Shown here: positions 44,860 through 55,869 of the stretch, piece by piece
How the letters are laid out: every line of letters begins with the position of its first letter
Position numbering within the stretch: position 1 is the first letter of the stretch
DNA from: Limnephilus marmoratus
Taxonomy: Eukaryota > Arthropoda > Insecta > Trichoptera > Limnephilidae
Reading direction: 5' to 3'
Length of the DNA: 64,000 nucleotides
Assembly (NCBI GenBank): GCA_917880885.1
Contig: OU862920.1
Span: forward strand, 2,294,001-2,358,000
Program-made: the position numbers and the translations under genes
The notes under the pieces: model-generated
What the model was told of the DNA's origin: nothing
The model's database searches: none
Seen by the model: only the letters and a program-made list of their open reading frames with translations

Positions 44860-47154
44860 TTGACTGGACTTAATCAATTCAATCACGTAACTAACAACAT
44901 AGATCGAATTTTAGATTTAGTGTTTTCAAACCATAACCTTAACATTCAAATTGCTTCACATGTGCTATCCAAAATTGACCCTTATCATCCTCCTATTGAA
45001 TTCGATCTTTTGATGTCCAAATATAGACCCCTACCCACTAATCCAGATCACATCAAATATAACTTCAAAAAAACGGATTACATCAAATGCAATGAAATGT
45101 TATCACTTAATAACTGGGACGATCTTAACACGCTGAATTGTAATGACTCCCTACTACATTTTTATAACTTGTTATGGCTATCAATTGAAAAACACACTCC
45201 TCGCTTAAGAATCAGGAATAATAAGTTTCCAATTTGGTTTAGCAGTGTTCTGATCCACCAACTCAGAGAAAAAGAAAAGTTTAGAAAGAAATGGAAAAAA
45301 TACAAAAATCAATGTGACTACGACAGTTTTTCTATCTTGAGGGCTAGAGTAAAAGTATCCATACGTACATGCCTTAAAGCCCATGTAAATTCAATAGAAA
45401 ATTCTCTCCCTAACAGTATCAAAAATCTTTCAACCCTCATTAATTCAAAAAGAATTTCTAATTCTCTCCCCAAAATCATGCATCTCCATGACAAATCAGC
45501 AACAAATGGAGAAGATACATGTGAACTGTTATCTACTTACTTCTCTTCTGTTTTTAGCTCACCATCCAATTCTAAAAGTGACTCTAAACTTTCTTCCCCA
45601 CTCTATAATTACCCACTGTCTCAAATCAAAATAACTTTAGACGAGGTCAAAGAGAAATTGAACACTCTTGATATCAATAAGGGTTCCGGCCCAGATGGAA
45701 TTCCTCCACTATTTATTCGAAATTGTGCAGATCAGCTTGCAGTACCATTACACAAAATATTCATCAAAAGTCTGAAAGATGGGGTATTTCCGGATCTGTG
45801 GAAGGTTGCCCACGTCATTCCAATCCATAAATCTGGCAGTAAAAATGATGTAACAAACTACCGTCCTATCAGCCTTTTATCTTATTTTGGCAAAATATTC
45901 GAGTCCATTGTATACAAAACCATCTTTAACCATGTAAAACATATACTTAGTCCTTTCCAACATGGCTTTGTAGCTAAAAGATCCACAAATACTAATTTAC
46001 TCGAGTATATGGACTTTCTATGTCAATCGATGAATAATAAAACACAGGTTGATGCCGTGTACACCGATTTCAGTAAGGCCTTTGACAAAGTTAGTCACTC
46101 TATCTTAATGAATAAACTGGATAAAATCGGCATTCACGGAAATCTGCTTCGTTGGTTAGAATCATATTTATCACATAGAAGTCAATTAGTTACTGTCAAC
46201 GGTTTTAACTCTTCCCCAATATTAGTTACGTCGGGCGTACCACAAGGATCTCACCTTGGACCCTTACTTTTCTCAATCTTTATTAACGACCTTACATACA
46301 AACTCCGATGTAATTTTTCTCTATATGCTGATGACCTCAAATTATATAAAGCAATTAAATCTATGAAAGATTGTGAACTCTTACAACAAGACCTTAACAC
46401 AATATCTACCTGGTGTGTCGACAATGAAATGGAACTGAATATAGCTAAGTGCAAAGTTATAAATTTCACGAAGAACACCAACAAAACTCTGTATTCATAT
46501 AGCATATGTGGTCACAATCTAGAAACAGTTGAATCAATAAAAGATTTAGGAATTATATTTGACAACAAACTAACATTCAATCAACACATTGAATACATTG
46601 TGTGTAAATCAAATAAATTACTTGGTTTTATTGTAAGATCAACCAAACTGTTTAAGAATTCTAACAGTCTAATAATTCTATTTAATTCCTTAATCCGAAG
46701 TGTTCTTGAGTACGGGTCATCAGTCTGGAATCCACATTATATTACACAGATATCTAGACTCGAATCAGTCCAAAGAAAATTTACACGGATTTTGTCTTAC
46801 CGATCAGGTGTCTATCATCTTCTAGACGGGTACGAACAAAGTCTTAGACATTTTAAATTAGAAAGTCTGGTTAAAAGACGAAACATAAATGACCTCTTAA
46901 TGCTATATAATATTGTGAATAATCGTGTAGACAGTAACTTAGTCAACCAAATTAAGTTATTCGCCAGGCCCAAATCTACCAGAAACCTAAACATATTCTG
47001 GACTGAAATTTTTACCAATAATACTGGATATTTTAATCCTATGTCCAGAATATGTCGATCATACAACGATCTTGTTAAAATACACACTTTCATAGATATT
47101 TTTCTAAATAATGTAACATGTTTCAAAAATTATCTCCACGATTTGTGCACCTAA
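44860..47154 (+). CDS. LINE ORF2 C-terminal part: endonuclease remnant, reverse transcriptase
   Basis: 764 codons. Residues 1-50 are the end of the APE-type endonuclease (RILDLVFSN then DPYHPPIEF where the usual SDH motif stands). The reverse transcriptase follows: NKGSGPDGIPP near residue 275, VIPIHKSGSKNDVTNYRPIS near 320, motif A YTDFSKAFDKVSHS near 400, GVPQGSHLGPLLF near 458, and YADDLKLYK near 488. The catalytic Asps are all present. The C-terminal region has LIRSVLEYGSSVWNPHYI near 620. The first ATG is internal to the truncated domain, so this is not the native start. It would nick and copy RNA at target DNA if full length (family knowledge). Confidence 0.88.
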   Translation: MTGLNQFNHVTNNIDRILDLVFSNHNLNIQIASHVLSKIDPYHPPIEFDLLMSKYRPLPTNPDHIKYNFKKTDYIKCNEMLSLNNWDDLNTLNCNDSLLHFYNLLWLSIEKHTPRLRIRNNKFPIWFSSVLIHQLREKEKFRKKWKKYKNQCDYDSFSILRARVKVSIRTCLKAHVNSIENSLPNSIKNLSTLINSKRISNSLPKIMHLHDKSATNGEDTCELLSTYFSSVFSSPSNSKSDSKLSSPLYNYPLSQIKITLDEVKEKLNTLDINKGSGPDGIPPLFIRNCADQLAVPLHKIFIKSLKDGVFPDLWKVAHVIPIHKSGSKNDVTNYRPISLLSYFGKIFESIVYKTIFNHVKHILSPFQHGFVAKRSTNTNLLEYMDFLCQSMNNKTQVDAVYTDFSKAFDKVSHSILMNKLDKIGIHGNLLRWLESYLSHRSQLVTVNGFNSSPILVTSGVPQGSHLGPLLFSIFINDLTYKLRCNFSLYADDLKLYKAIKSMKDCELLQQDLNTISTWCVDNEMELNIAKCKVINFTKNTNKTLYSYSICGHNLETVESIKDLGIIFDNKLTFNQHIEYIVCKSNKLLGFIVRSTKLFKNSNSLIILFNSLIRSVLEYGSSVWNPHYITQISRLESVQRKFTRILSYRSGVYHLLDGYEQSLRHFKLESLVKRRNINDLLMLYNIVNNRVDSNLVNQIKLFARPKSTRNLNIFWTEIFTNNTGYFNPMSRICRSYNDLVKIHTFIDIFLNNVTCFKNYLHDLCT

Positions 47155-47425
47155 AAAAAAAAAAAAAAAAATTGTTGTTTTATTACATCTCAGGAAATAC
47201 TTCATATATATTGTATACTTATAATGTATTTCAATTTTGTATTTAGTTTTTTTGTTTTTAAAGTTATGTATAAATAATACTTGCATTGTTTTTCATGTGT
47301 TTGCTTCTGTAAAAATTCAAATGTGATTAGTGCAGACACATTAGTCTAGGGATATTTATATTTGTATTTTAATTTATTTTATTTAACCCACAAAAATGTT
47401 TTATAAATATCCTGTTTGTGTCTCA
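47155..47425 (+). other. 3' UTR of the LINE
   Basis: Starts with an A run of about 19 immediately after the stop, then T-rich sequence. No stem-loop like that at 4009-4106. Confidence 0.6.
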
Positions 47426-47427
47426 AA

Positions 47428-47470
<43 letters not shown>
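47426..47470. repeat. (AAAT)n microsatellite tail
   Basis: About eleven perfect AAAT units directly after the LINE 3' UTR; a microsatellite tail in place of poly(A) is common in CR1 and Jockey relatives. Confidence 0.9.
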
Positions 47471-47607
47471 AATAAATATTAATTCTACTTTTGCCACTAA
47501 TTTTATAATACGTAAAATACCAAATGTAATATCCAGTGTTTTTTTCATACGGTGTCCTCCCGGCTCCCCTGCGGGCAGTCGTATCATCTCCAAGCTTTCT
47601 CCTAAAG

Positions 47608-47742
47608 CAGTGGTTTCCTACCTCTTTTTAACCAGGGACCAATATTACATTTATTTGTTCTCACAGGGACCACAAGAACGATATTGATAAACTGTTGGAA
47701 AAAGGAATCAAGTTGGGTGAATAGAAGGGTGGGTGACAATAT
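47608..47742 (+). repeat. hAT-like left end
   Basis: CAGTGGTTTCCTACCTCTTT with TTAACCAGGGACC is the typical start of many hAT non-autonomous elements (CAGTGGTTCYCAACC form). I cannot find the matching right end. Confidence 0.45.
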
Positions 47743-47918
47743 TAGCGCCTTCCACAAGAACACTTCGGAGCGACCGAGTCCCGCGCCACTTCAGGCCGCC
47801 GCGCAGAAAAATAAAGACCGATCTGTTTATAGCGCAGTTCATTGTGATACTTTTCTGTGCGGCGGCCTGAAGTGGCGCGGGACTCGGTCGCTCCGAAGTG
47901 TGCGTGTGGAAGGCGCTA
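47743..47918. repeat. GC-rich palindrome with 68-bp arms
   Basis: Arms 47743-47810 and 47851-47918 are reverse complements with about five mismatches; they start TAGCGCCTTCCACA and include CGGAGCGACCGAGTCCCGCG. The 40-nt loop is AT-rich. The composition is far more GC-rich than the flanks. It explains why nearly identical peptides can be read from both strands. Confidence 0.9.
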
Positions 47919-48049
47919 TAACATCCAAACGAGGTCAACAGCTTCTGTGAACCTCGCGGGTGTGGAGTTGTCATCTAGATCTAGGAGGCTGAACTCAACG
48001 GTTCAGCATTCCCCTTCTGCGGTTCTGAATCAAAAGGACGCCATTACGG

Positions 48050-48417
48050 CAGTGGCGAACTAAGCCTGTCAGAGGCCCGGGGCGGCAAAGCTGAATGAGC
48101 CCCCCCCCCCACCCTAGTTGAAAAAGTTGATGTAATTTTACAAGATTATTATTCAGTTTACACGGGTCTCTGGTCCTAAGGGGCCTCCAAGCGTCTCCGT
48201 GTCCACATGGTCAAATCTTAAACAAGGCACTAGAGTGTCAAAAAAATTGTCATTTTTTTTTATTTATTTTCATTTTCTAAAAGATGCATTTGTTAATAAT
48301 GCTATCACCAATGTAGGCCACTGCCTAAGGGCCACGTATCAGCTAGGGGCCCCTATGGTAAAGGGGCCCCGAGACGTGCATTGCCTAGGGGCCCTGACAT
48401 GCTTAATCCGGCCCTTA
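48050..48417. mobile_element. hAT-like MITE with GGGGCCC-rich ends
   Basis: The left CAGTGGCGAACTAAGCCTGT and the mirrored right AAGGGCCGGATTAAGCATGT are imperfect inverted repeats continuing into GGCCC-rich sequence. This end type is common in insect hAT MITEs. The 8-bp duplication is not clear. Confidence 0.6.
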
Positions 48418-48829
48418 CTAAGACACCATGTATGGATTGTTTTATAAAGGGCCCCCTTCTACTTTTTTTAATTTTTATGAACGACGAAAATTTACTACAA
48501 AAAATCGAAAATAAAATTCGCTGGTCCGCCATTTTTTCTTTTAGATATTGAAAATCACCTAATGGAGACACTAGATTTTGGAACATTTTAAGAATTGGTG
48601 CAAATCGGATGTATAGTTTGTTTAATATGTTGTCAACGGTTGAAAAACGTGTTAAAAAGTTTCGAGAAAAACGCATTCAAAGTTTGGCTGAAGAATAATT
48701 CAACATACAAATTGTTTCAAACGGTTTCACATAAAATATTCTCCGTTAATTTTTCGAATTTCTCTAAAAAAATTGGTGAGAGCATTCTTAACAAGTGCTT
48801 CTTCCAAAAAATGAAATAAAAAAATTACA

Positions 48830-49420
48830 AACAAAATATTTACAGTTTCCTGGTGCCTTAAAGGGCTTAAAGCCTTGTTTAGGATTTGATCAAGGGAACA
48901 TGAAGGTGTTTGCCACCACCACTGCATTACGGTCTCAAAAAACAGATGCCACGACTTTTACGGCTGAACGGGTCGCCTTAAACTTTTTGGTGGCTGGGGA
49001 AGATGAATGAGGCCAGTGAAGTGATTGTCTTTTTTGGATTCTGGGGTGTAGTGACACATCCCCGTCACGATAGAGTCCAAAAAAGCTTCTACCTACCTTG
49101 CAAAACCATCCAAAAATTCATGCGCGATGGTCACGCGATTTTGAAGGTGCTCCAATATGAGCATTCTGATGAGTCATGATCACACTACTCCTTGTAACCA
49201 AGTTTTTCCACGACTAAGGAGACTTCGAGAAATGTCAGGAAATTCTACATTTCATACTTGTTACAAAATTTTTTGCACAGATTCGTCAGAAATCACCATG
49301 AGTATCAGTACGGCCTCGTCGTGAGTATCAGTATCAGCCTCGTCGTGAGTATCGGTACGGCCTTCTCTGAACAACCTAACCCACTTCATGACATGTTGTC
49401 AACTCATCACATCACTACCA
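48830..49420 (-). pseudogene. mariner transposase fossil 2
   Basis: On the minus strand: KWVRLFREGRTDTHDE near 49380, then a local duplication of the DTDTHDEA segment, later VTGMCHYTPESKK near 49065 (the first catalytic block, VTGDETWV-HYTPESK in intact members, here lacking the DET), and KKFKATRSAVKVVASVF near 48970. Stops and frame changes are frequent. The lineage differs from fossil 1. Confidence 0.72.
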
Positions 49421-49904
49421 TAAAGCTACACGAGCTTCTGATGCATTTGCAGCGGTATTGTTCTGCAAAGTCAAAAAATGGATAAACCTAAATTTGTGAT
49501 GCGGGCCCGTAGGCTGCGGTTGAGGCTTCGGTAGCCTGCTCCGTAGCCTGTCAAAGTCACACATACAATGTATGTAGTTTGATTAAAATTTAATTATAAA
49601 TTCATAATCTGTTATTTGACACTACATTCTATACGATTTGATTGATCACTGTAAAACTGATTTTCACAATAAGGCTGGAATGACAAAATGCAAGTCGATT
49701 CCACAATCGGGACACATCGGGCCCCAAACATTAGTCCCAAGTAAGCGAAGTTTAAAGTAACCTAGGTAAAAGAAACGAACACATTATTTATTGAGTTTTT
49801 TTTTGTTGGATGTTTTGTAGAGCGCCATTTATGTGAAAATCACCTGGAGGACGCAGTACAATTTATTATTCATTCTTAGATTCTGTCTAATTAGATATAT
49901 TTAT
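49421..49904. other. Nothing recognised
   Basis: A short GGCTGCGGTTGAGGCTTCGG stretch with GTAGCCTG repeats lies at 49505-49550; otherwise plain AT-rich sequence. Confidence 0.4.
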
Positions 49905-50110
49905 CTATCTTTCTTTAGCATCGTTGTGATTTGAAACTCGATGAAACGAAAATGAGCGATACTAAAAAGAGTCAAATAAATACATCTATAGGATTTAGCC
50001 TGAGATAGAATAATCGGTCTCCTCTTTGTGCGGTGCTTCGTAACCTCCCCACCCTTGTCTACTTTAGTTTTCTGAAGGTTTCACTTCAACCGCGCGAGAA
50101 GTGCACACTT
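49905..50110 (-). repeat. Dispersed repeat R2, copy 3
   Basis: GCATCGTTGTGATTTGAAAC and ACATCTATAGGATTTAGCCT are the second R2 block reversed; CTCCTCTTTGTGCGGTGCTT through TTCTGAAGGTTTCACTTC is the first block forward. Confidence 0.7.
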
Positions 50111-50238
50111 GTAATTTTTTAACATTAAATCTTATTTTCTTTTTTGAACTGAAAACTTCTTTGGCACCGTTGTGTATATTTATTTATTTCACGGGTACAC
50201 GGTTCCAATATAATGCGATAAATCTACGTTTCCACGCA

Positions 50239-50415
50239 AGTCTCCTTTGGTATAGTGGTATCCGACGAACCTCAGCGGTCAGACATTCAGCGGACCAAGG
50301 ATCGAATCCTACGAAATCCAACAACAAAAAATTGTAAAATCAATATCCAATATTCAAATAACTCCAAAATAAACAGGCAAAATGAAACTCGAAAGAATGC
50401 GACATCTAGCGACTC
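50239..50415 (+). mobile_element. tRNA-derived SINE, copy 2 (better preserved)
   Basis: A box GGTATAGTGGTATCC at 50249-50263 and B box GGATCGAATCC at 50299-50309, spaced 35 bp as in a Pol III type 2 promoter. The body CCTACGAAATCCAACAAC and AATATCCAATATTCAAATAA match the copy at 19181. AAAATAAACAGGCAAAA ends the shared part. Confidence 0.75.
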
Positions 50416-50507
50416 CGAAGAAGAAAACACAAATTCTAAAAAGTTGATCAAGTGTATAGGAAAAGGTGCACTGAAATTCGACGACAAAAAATTGAAAAAT
50501 TGCTTTA

Positions 50508-50592
50508 AAAAAGTGCTTCGTAGTGTCCCCACTCTTGTCTACTTTAGTTTTCTGAAGGTTTCACTCCTACCGCGTGTGAATTGCACAATCTG
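50508..50592 (+). repeat. Dispersed repeat R2, copy 4 (first block only)
   Basis: GTGCTTCGTAGTGTCCCCAC through TTTCTGAAGGTTTCACTCC and ACCGCGTGTGAATTGCACA matches 44281-44352 reversed and 50020-50105. Confidence 0.7.
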
Positions 50593-50604
50593 ATTATTTT
50601 TTTA

Positions 50605-50690
50605 ATTAAGTCCACACAGGAGACCCTTAGGAAAATATATTCCTTCAGGGCCTATGTCATCTTTAGGGATGCTGTCTTTTTGATTTTTAA
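50605..50690 (-). repeat. LINE/SINE two-stem tail, reversed copy
   Basis: TTAAGTCCACACAGGAGACC and CCTTCAGGGCCTATGTCATC are the reverse complement of the tail at 4009-4106, with the outer stem partner lost at the right. Confidence 0.7.
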
Positions 50691-50714
50691 GAAGCGGTAT
50701 TATAAGTTTTACTT

Positions 50715-50878
50715 TCTGTGTGCCTGTCTGTCTGTCTGTGTGTCTGTCTGTAGCATCGTAGCTCCTAAACGAATGGACCGATTGGTTGATGCGGCTTTTT
50801 TAAAGCTGACGTAATCGAGGTGGTTCGTAGCTGGAATTCTTTTCAAACTTATAAAATTAAAGAAAAATGATTTTGTTG
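50715..50878 (+). repeat. CTGT microsatellite and repeat fragment
   Basis: CTGTCTGTCTGTCTGTGTGT followed by AGCTCCTAAACGAATGGACC-GATT, a phrase frequent in insect Helitron/RTE-type repeats. The LTR element has inserted just beyond it. Confidence 0.5.
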
Positions 50879-50882
50879 ACAA

Positions 50883-51553
50883 TGCTGGGGGCGCTGCTGC
50901 TGTGGCCTACCCCAAGCCCTATTCCTGTAAAACACACACAATAACAGCCGTCGGTTAGCTCAAACCGGCTCGAACATGATTCCTCCTAAAAAACAGGGCG
51001 AGTGCCAGTGGTTCGCTTGGTCAATTCTTCCTTCCCCTCCTCTCCTCAAAATCCCCGGGACTCCCTCTTCAATCAGTACACAGTATTTGCATTTAAAGGG
51101 TTTATTCAATAAACAGAACAGGGTGATACACATACGGCCAGTGTCGGCACAAAACACAAGTTAAACTACCCTACTGACCTAACGAGGATTTCTCCCTCTC
51201 TCTATGCGTTTAAATGAAGTTACAAACGGTTCAAAGCACACGGTGGGGGGGAGGAAGCGAGTTGGTACTCACATAGCTAGATGCGTGGTCTGCCATCTTT
51301 TCTGGATTCCGTTCACCACACAATTTCAAACAATACATCGCGGAGTTAATATCGTGGAGCACAAACAGCGCAAATCGCGCGTAGCACAGTTGCTTGGCCG
51401 AGAGCTAGCGAAGGAATGGCGGCCGGCGGGCCGCCCGGCGCTTGGCGCCTGACGCGGGGTGGTCGCGCGGTGCGGGGAGAGGAAACGGTAGGCACGTGTA
51501 GTGGGGACGATTCACTTAACCTTCCGCTCGGGAGCCGATTCTGTTACGTAACA
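50883..51553 (-). repeat. 3' LTR
   Basis: 671 bp, TG...CA. On the element's strand the LTR begins with the 12-bp palindrome TGTTACGTAACA. AATAAA on the minus strand lies near 51100-51105, as expected for the LTR polyA signal. The interior of the LTR is markedly GC-rich near the U3 end (51410-51480). Confidence 0.92.
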
Positions 51554-51569
51554 CTTCCCCCCTCGCCGC
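51554..51569 (-). promoter_or_regulatory. Polypurine tract of the LTR element
   Basis: On the minus strand GCGGCGAGGGGGGAAG abuts the start of the 3' LTR (TGTTACG). A purine run ending exactly at the LTR is the plus-strand primer of LTR retrotransposons and fixes orientation. Confidence 0.8.
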
Positions 51570-52334
51570 AAAAAAAGCGACGTGGTAATGGAGCAGTAGG
51601 GCTAAGAAATCCTCTTACCCTTCTAGCACTTGTGCCAAAACAAAACAAAAAAAAAAAAAAAAATTTAAGAGAAAAAAGGAGAGAGAGAGAGAAAAAGGTT
51701 GCTAGCTACAAAATAGTAGAAACAAAAACAAAAGAGAAAAAAGCATGGTGAACAAGGAATTATACATGAATGAACAAGAAAGAGCAGTGACATACATAAA
51801 TATAAACAAGGACCTGTTGGAGAAAGGTACAAGGGTTATGCAGTGATAGAAAAAAAATGACTCTAATTGTATCATTGGTCTGTGAGCTATGTTTGCGTAG
51901 CGTGGTTTGCGTAGGATGTTTGGGGTGTTGGGACGTTGCACTGAAGTTACACGGTTACTTTGTCACAGTAACCTGGCCCGTTTGAGATTACACTCAAGGA
52001 ACACTAGGGCCTTAAAGAAAACACGAAGAAGAGAACGCAGGATGAGGCTTCTTGGTGGTGGAGAGGGTTCTACCTGTCACAGAGGTCAAAAAGGTAGCTG
52101 CTTCCGGATCCTGTGGGTGGGCCAGTATGACGTCATTGAGGTACTGGAGAGTGGAATTGTAATTGGTGGTTGGTCCTTTATAGAGGAGGTGGTTTGTGTG
52201 CATGACAGCCGTTGTTGTGATGGTGGTTGGTACACTGGTTTGTATACAGTGGGATTGTTGGATGAACAATTGTTGGTATTGTTATTTGCGCAAGGGCACA
52301 GGAGCATTGGCATGATGGCAACAGAGCAATTTGC

Positions 52335-52640
52335 AAGGTGCAGCTGGAACATTTGCAAGATGCAGCAGGAACATTTGTACAATGGCAACAGGAACATTTG
52401 CGAGATGCCGCAGGAACATTTGTACAATGGCAACAGGAACATTTGCGAGATGCCGCAGGAACATTTGTACAATGGCAACAGGAACATTTGCGAGATGCCG
52501 CAGGAACATTTGTACAATGGCAACAGGAACATTTGCGAGATGCCGCAGGAACATTTGTACAATGGCAACAGGAACATTTGCGAGATGCCGCAGGAACATT
52601 TGTACAATGGCAATAGGAACATTGTACAATGGCAACAGGA
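52335..52640. repeat. 45-bp tandem array inside the LTR element, about 6 copies
   Basis: Unit GCCGCAGGAACATTTGTACA with ATGGCAACAGGAACATTTGC and GAGAT. Because 45 is divisible by 3 and the unit has no stops, open frames of 92-249 codons appear in several frames on both strands. None has a recognisable domain. Confidence 0.93.
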
Positions 52641-53978
52641 ACATGAACCAACCTAGAGCTGGCGTGCTCGGGTTTGTTTGAGTGATGGTTTGGTGATGAT
52701 ACAATTCGCAACTACACGCACGACTCACACTTGGTTATGTTAGGTGTGGTCGGGTGCTTTTGGTACGCAGGGTTTGAAGGCATGGGACCTCCGTGACGGT
52801 AGTGAAGGCAGCATGAAGAGAGGCGCAGGTGTAGATAGGGTGAAGAGCTGCTGGTCTTCTTATTAATCCGGCGAAAAAATTATTATTAGAGCAAAATTCT
52901 TGAAGTTTACCTGCCTGGTAGACCAATGATGAAAAGGTTTGGAGAGAAACAAGGTGTGCATGTTGAGAAAAATTGGATTTGTTTGACGTGTAGAGAGAGA
53001 GAGAGACGGAGAGAGAGTTAACTAAATGCAACTACAGACTTATACATATTACAAAGGTACGTATTCAAGGAAAGGTTCTGTTTAACCCATTTAGCTTTTT
53101 TGAAACTAAATACATTTCCAAGAACACGTAGGTAAGGGTTTGTACGTATGACAAAATGCCCCTTTTCGAAAGAAGTTGGTCTTCCATGACCTATGCTCAC
53201 GTCTATACGGTAGCATTTTTTCTACTTTCGAAGAACAAAACATTGAGTACAAATAAGTTATGAAAAGTGGGAAAGGAGTAGGAAGTTGAAAAGATCCGTG
53301 AATGAAGGTTGTCCCATTTGACAAACGAAACGCCAAGTGCGTAACGCATATATCCCCATTCACGGATAATTTCGAGGAAAGGAAAGAGTGACAATTGGGA
53401 ACATTTGAACGAAGAAAACTGCTGAGGACTCGGCTATTTCCGAAATTCGACCTCTGAGTGAAAGGTGAAACAAGGTCTACAGCAACTTTCCTGGCACATT
53501 ACAATACAATTTGGTAGAGTGGGACAAAAGGGATACACTGACAAAAAGAGTCTAATCCACTACGTGTATTGGGCAGAAGATTAGAAGGTCGTTTTATTCT
53601 CCTACTTGTTTGCGAGAAATGACAGACCCTTGCTCAAATCTCACAAACCTGGGGGTTTTCTTGTTCGTCCCCCAGACAACGAGTTAGGTGTTTTTTGTGT
53701 CCATCAACTTAACTCCTACGACACGATGCCCCATAATCATGAGTGAAGCGTATGATTAGTCCTTTAGGGATAGTGGATAGTTCCTGGGTTCTTGTGACAG
53801 GAAGTCCACGGGCATGCTTTTTGAATAATTGTTGCGAAAAAAAAAACAATAACTTTCTGATAACAGAAAATAAAAGGCGTGTGATCTACGCTTGGTAGGT
53901 CACACAAACATGGGGGTAGATATTATTTCGTTCGCACGATTCATGGTGAGTATTGTAACGTCTTCACGTCTCATGTAC

Positions 53979-54422
53979 AGGAATGAACGATTTACAACAG
54001 ATTTGCCCAGTATTGAAAGACAGTAGCCCAATTACGTTCGAAAATGTGGGTCCCCATTCAATACAGACGGCGGGTGGAATGAACGATTTACAACAAATTT
54101 GCCCAGTATTGAAAGACAGTAGCCCAATTACGTTCGAAAAAGTGGGTCCCCATTCAATACAGACGGCGGATTAAGCGGTTCTCATGCCAAAAGACACACG
54201 ACCAACTCAATAACATTTAGTTAAGAGTATAAAGTAATTATAACGAACTTCTCGTATCATGGCGGATGTTTTGAGGATCTCTCCTATGATGGTAGATATT
54301 GTCACGTTTTCACGTCTCACGTGACAGGAATGAACGATTTACAACAAATTTGCCCAGTATTGAAAGACAGTAGCCCAATTACGTTCGAAAATGTGGGTCC
54401 CCATTCAATACAGACGGCGGTT
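53979..54422. repeat. Three copies of a 95-98-bp unit inside the LTR element
   Basis: Two tandem copies (53980-54175) and a third at 54328-54422, each with GGAATGAACGATTTACAACA ... CCATTCAATACAGACGGCGG. The spaced copy is preceded by a diverged duplicate of the left flank (ACGTCTTCACGTCTCATGTA / ACGTTTTCACGTCTCACGTG), so a larger unit was duplicated. Confidence 0.9.
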
Positions 54423-55869
54423 TTTGCAATGATGTAATTAATACGGCACTGCTGTAGCTTAATAATTTCATATTAGCATACGTTACAAGACTTGCCAAAA
54501 GGCGATAAACACAAATTTTATTGAAGATCTGGCCAAGATTTTAAACTTCAAACTAGAATAATGGTACAATAAAGGACAAAAGAAACTGATGTCATGATAA
54601 AATATGTACCTCATAATGAAGTTGTATATGTACAAGGAACAAAGTTAATGAAGGGACAAAACATATTGTCACTTTTATAACAACAAAAAAAAAAATTTTC
54701 CGAATCCGACAAAATATGATTCTAGAAAAATAAGAGCAATTGGGTTGAGCGCCATTCTAATTTTTTGGAAAAAGAAGAAAAAACCACAAATAGCAACAAG
54801 GTTGCTCTTGAATTGTCTCGAATCCAGCGAATGTGACCTGATAGGTGAGTACATTGGGTGTATTCGAAACGATTCCCAATATACAACATTACTATGAATG
54901 TGTAGGATGGGGTGAAGAGGGAAAAGAAAGAAAGAAAAAACGGGAGGATTTCCTATTATAACAGAAATCGTCGCGACATTCTTACAATATGGTGCTGTGA
55001 CCATAGTAGCGAGCCCGCGGCAAAGGTCTGAAACCAATGGTTATTATACAGACTTGTGCTTATGATTTTATATTTACAACATTAGGGTAGGGACGTACTG
55101 GTACGACAAAACCCGACACAAAACAAAAAATTAAAAAAAGGGGTGATATGACAAGATGAGGCGATGAGGTGAGAAAAAAAAACGCGCGGATGCTGCAAGA
55201 ATTGTGAAAGGAAAACGACGTCTCGGAGCAAGAGTTTTCTGGAACCGTTGATGGTAGGAGGAAAAAGGAGTCCCTTTCCCGAAGTGATCAATTTCAGGAA
55301 GAGGATGCATACAAGCATGAAAACAGTGCCCCAAGAGGTGCTCTTGTGGTACAGCAGGCAAGGCGCGCAGGATGTAAAAGAACATATAAAATTATGCACA
55401 AAAAAAAAAAATGTACAGGAGTTAGGCTACCGTTGACATTAATGTGCCTTCGGGTGTAAGGATTACCTTACGAATGCCCATATGGGTGACTATTTACATT
55501 TAATATTTACAAGTAACTCACGTCATTTATGACAAGAGTTTTGCCAATTTGATAACGCCTGAGAACTTGATGTGATGGAATTTACTGATTCCGTCACAGT
55601 AAGGCATTTTGGATTTATTCCTAGGAGAAATCTTTCTATTTCTCAGGGCCTGTAGTAGTTTTTCCTTTCTTGAAGTGAAAATGTGTGGGATTATACCCAG
55701 CGTAACTTGAGGAACTTCCATGGTGTATAAGATCGTATCAGACTGACCTTATGTTGGAAAAAGTGAGAACTAGACTCGCAATTGGAAAGAAATTGGGCAG
55801 AGATTGACCACTGGGGACGTATTTTTTACAAAAAGTTTTTGAAAAAAAACACGTTTTTTATAAGTGTTT

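Larger units (their letters stand above)
44845..47470 (+). mobile_element. CR1/Jockey-type LINE, 5'-truncated, with intact RT ORF
   Basis: 5'-truncated in the endonuclease C-terminus, followed by a complete reverse transcriptase region, a 3' UTR of about 270 bp with AATAAA near 47271, and an (AAAT)n tail at 47426-47470. It belongs to a different family from the LINE at 645-4106 (only core motifs shared, no stem-loop tail). Absence of stops over 764 codons indicates recent insertion. Confidence 0.9.

Noticed and set aside
47684..47974. Near-identical 88-codon frames on opposite strands
   Set aside because: Explained by the 68-bp palindrome; not a gene pair.
51907..52728. Long open frames on both strands (up to 249 codons) with 15-residue repeats
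   Set aside because: They come from a 45-bp stop-free tandem repeat, are open in several frames at once, and have no domain or conserved start.
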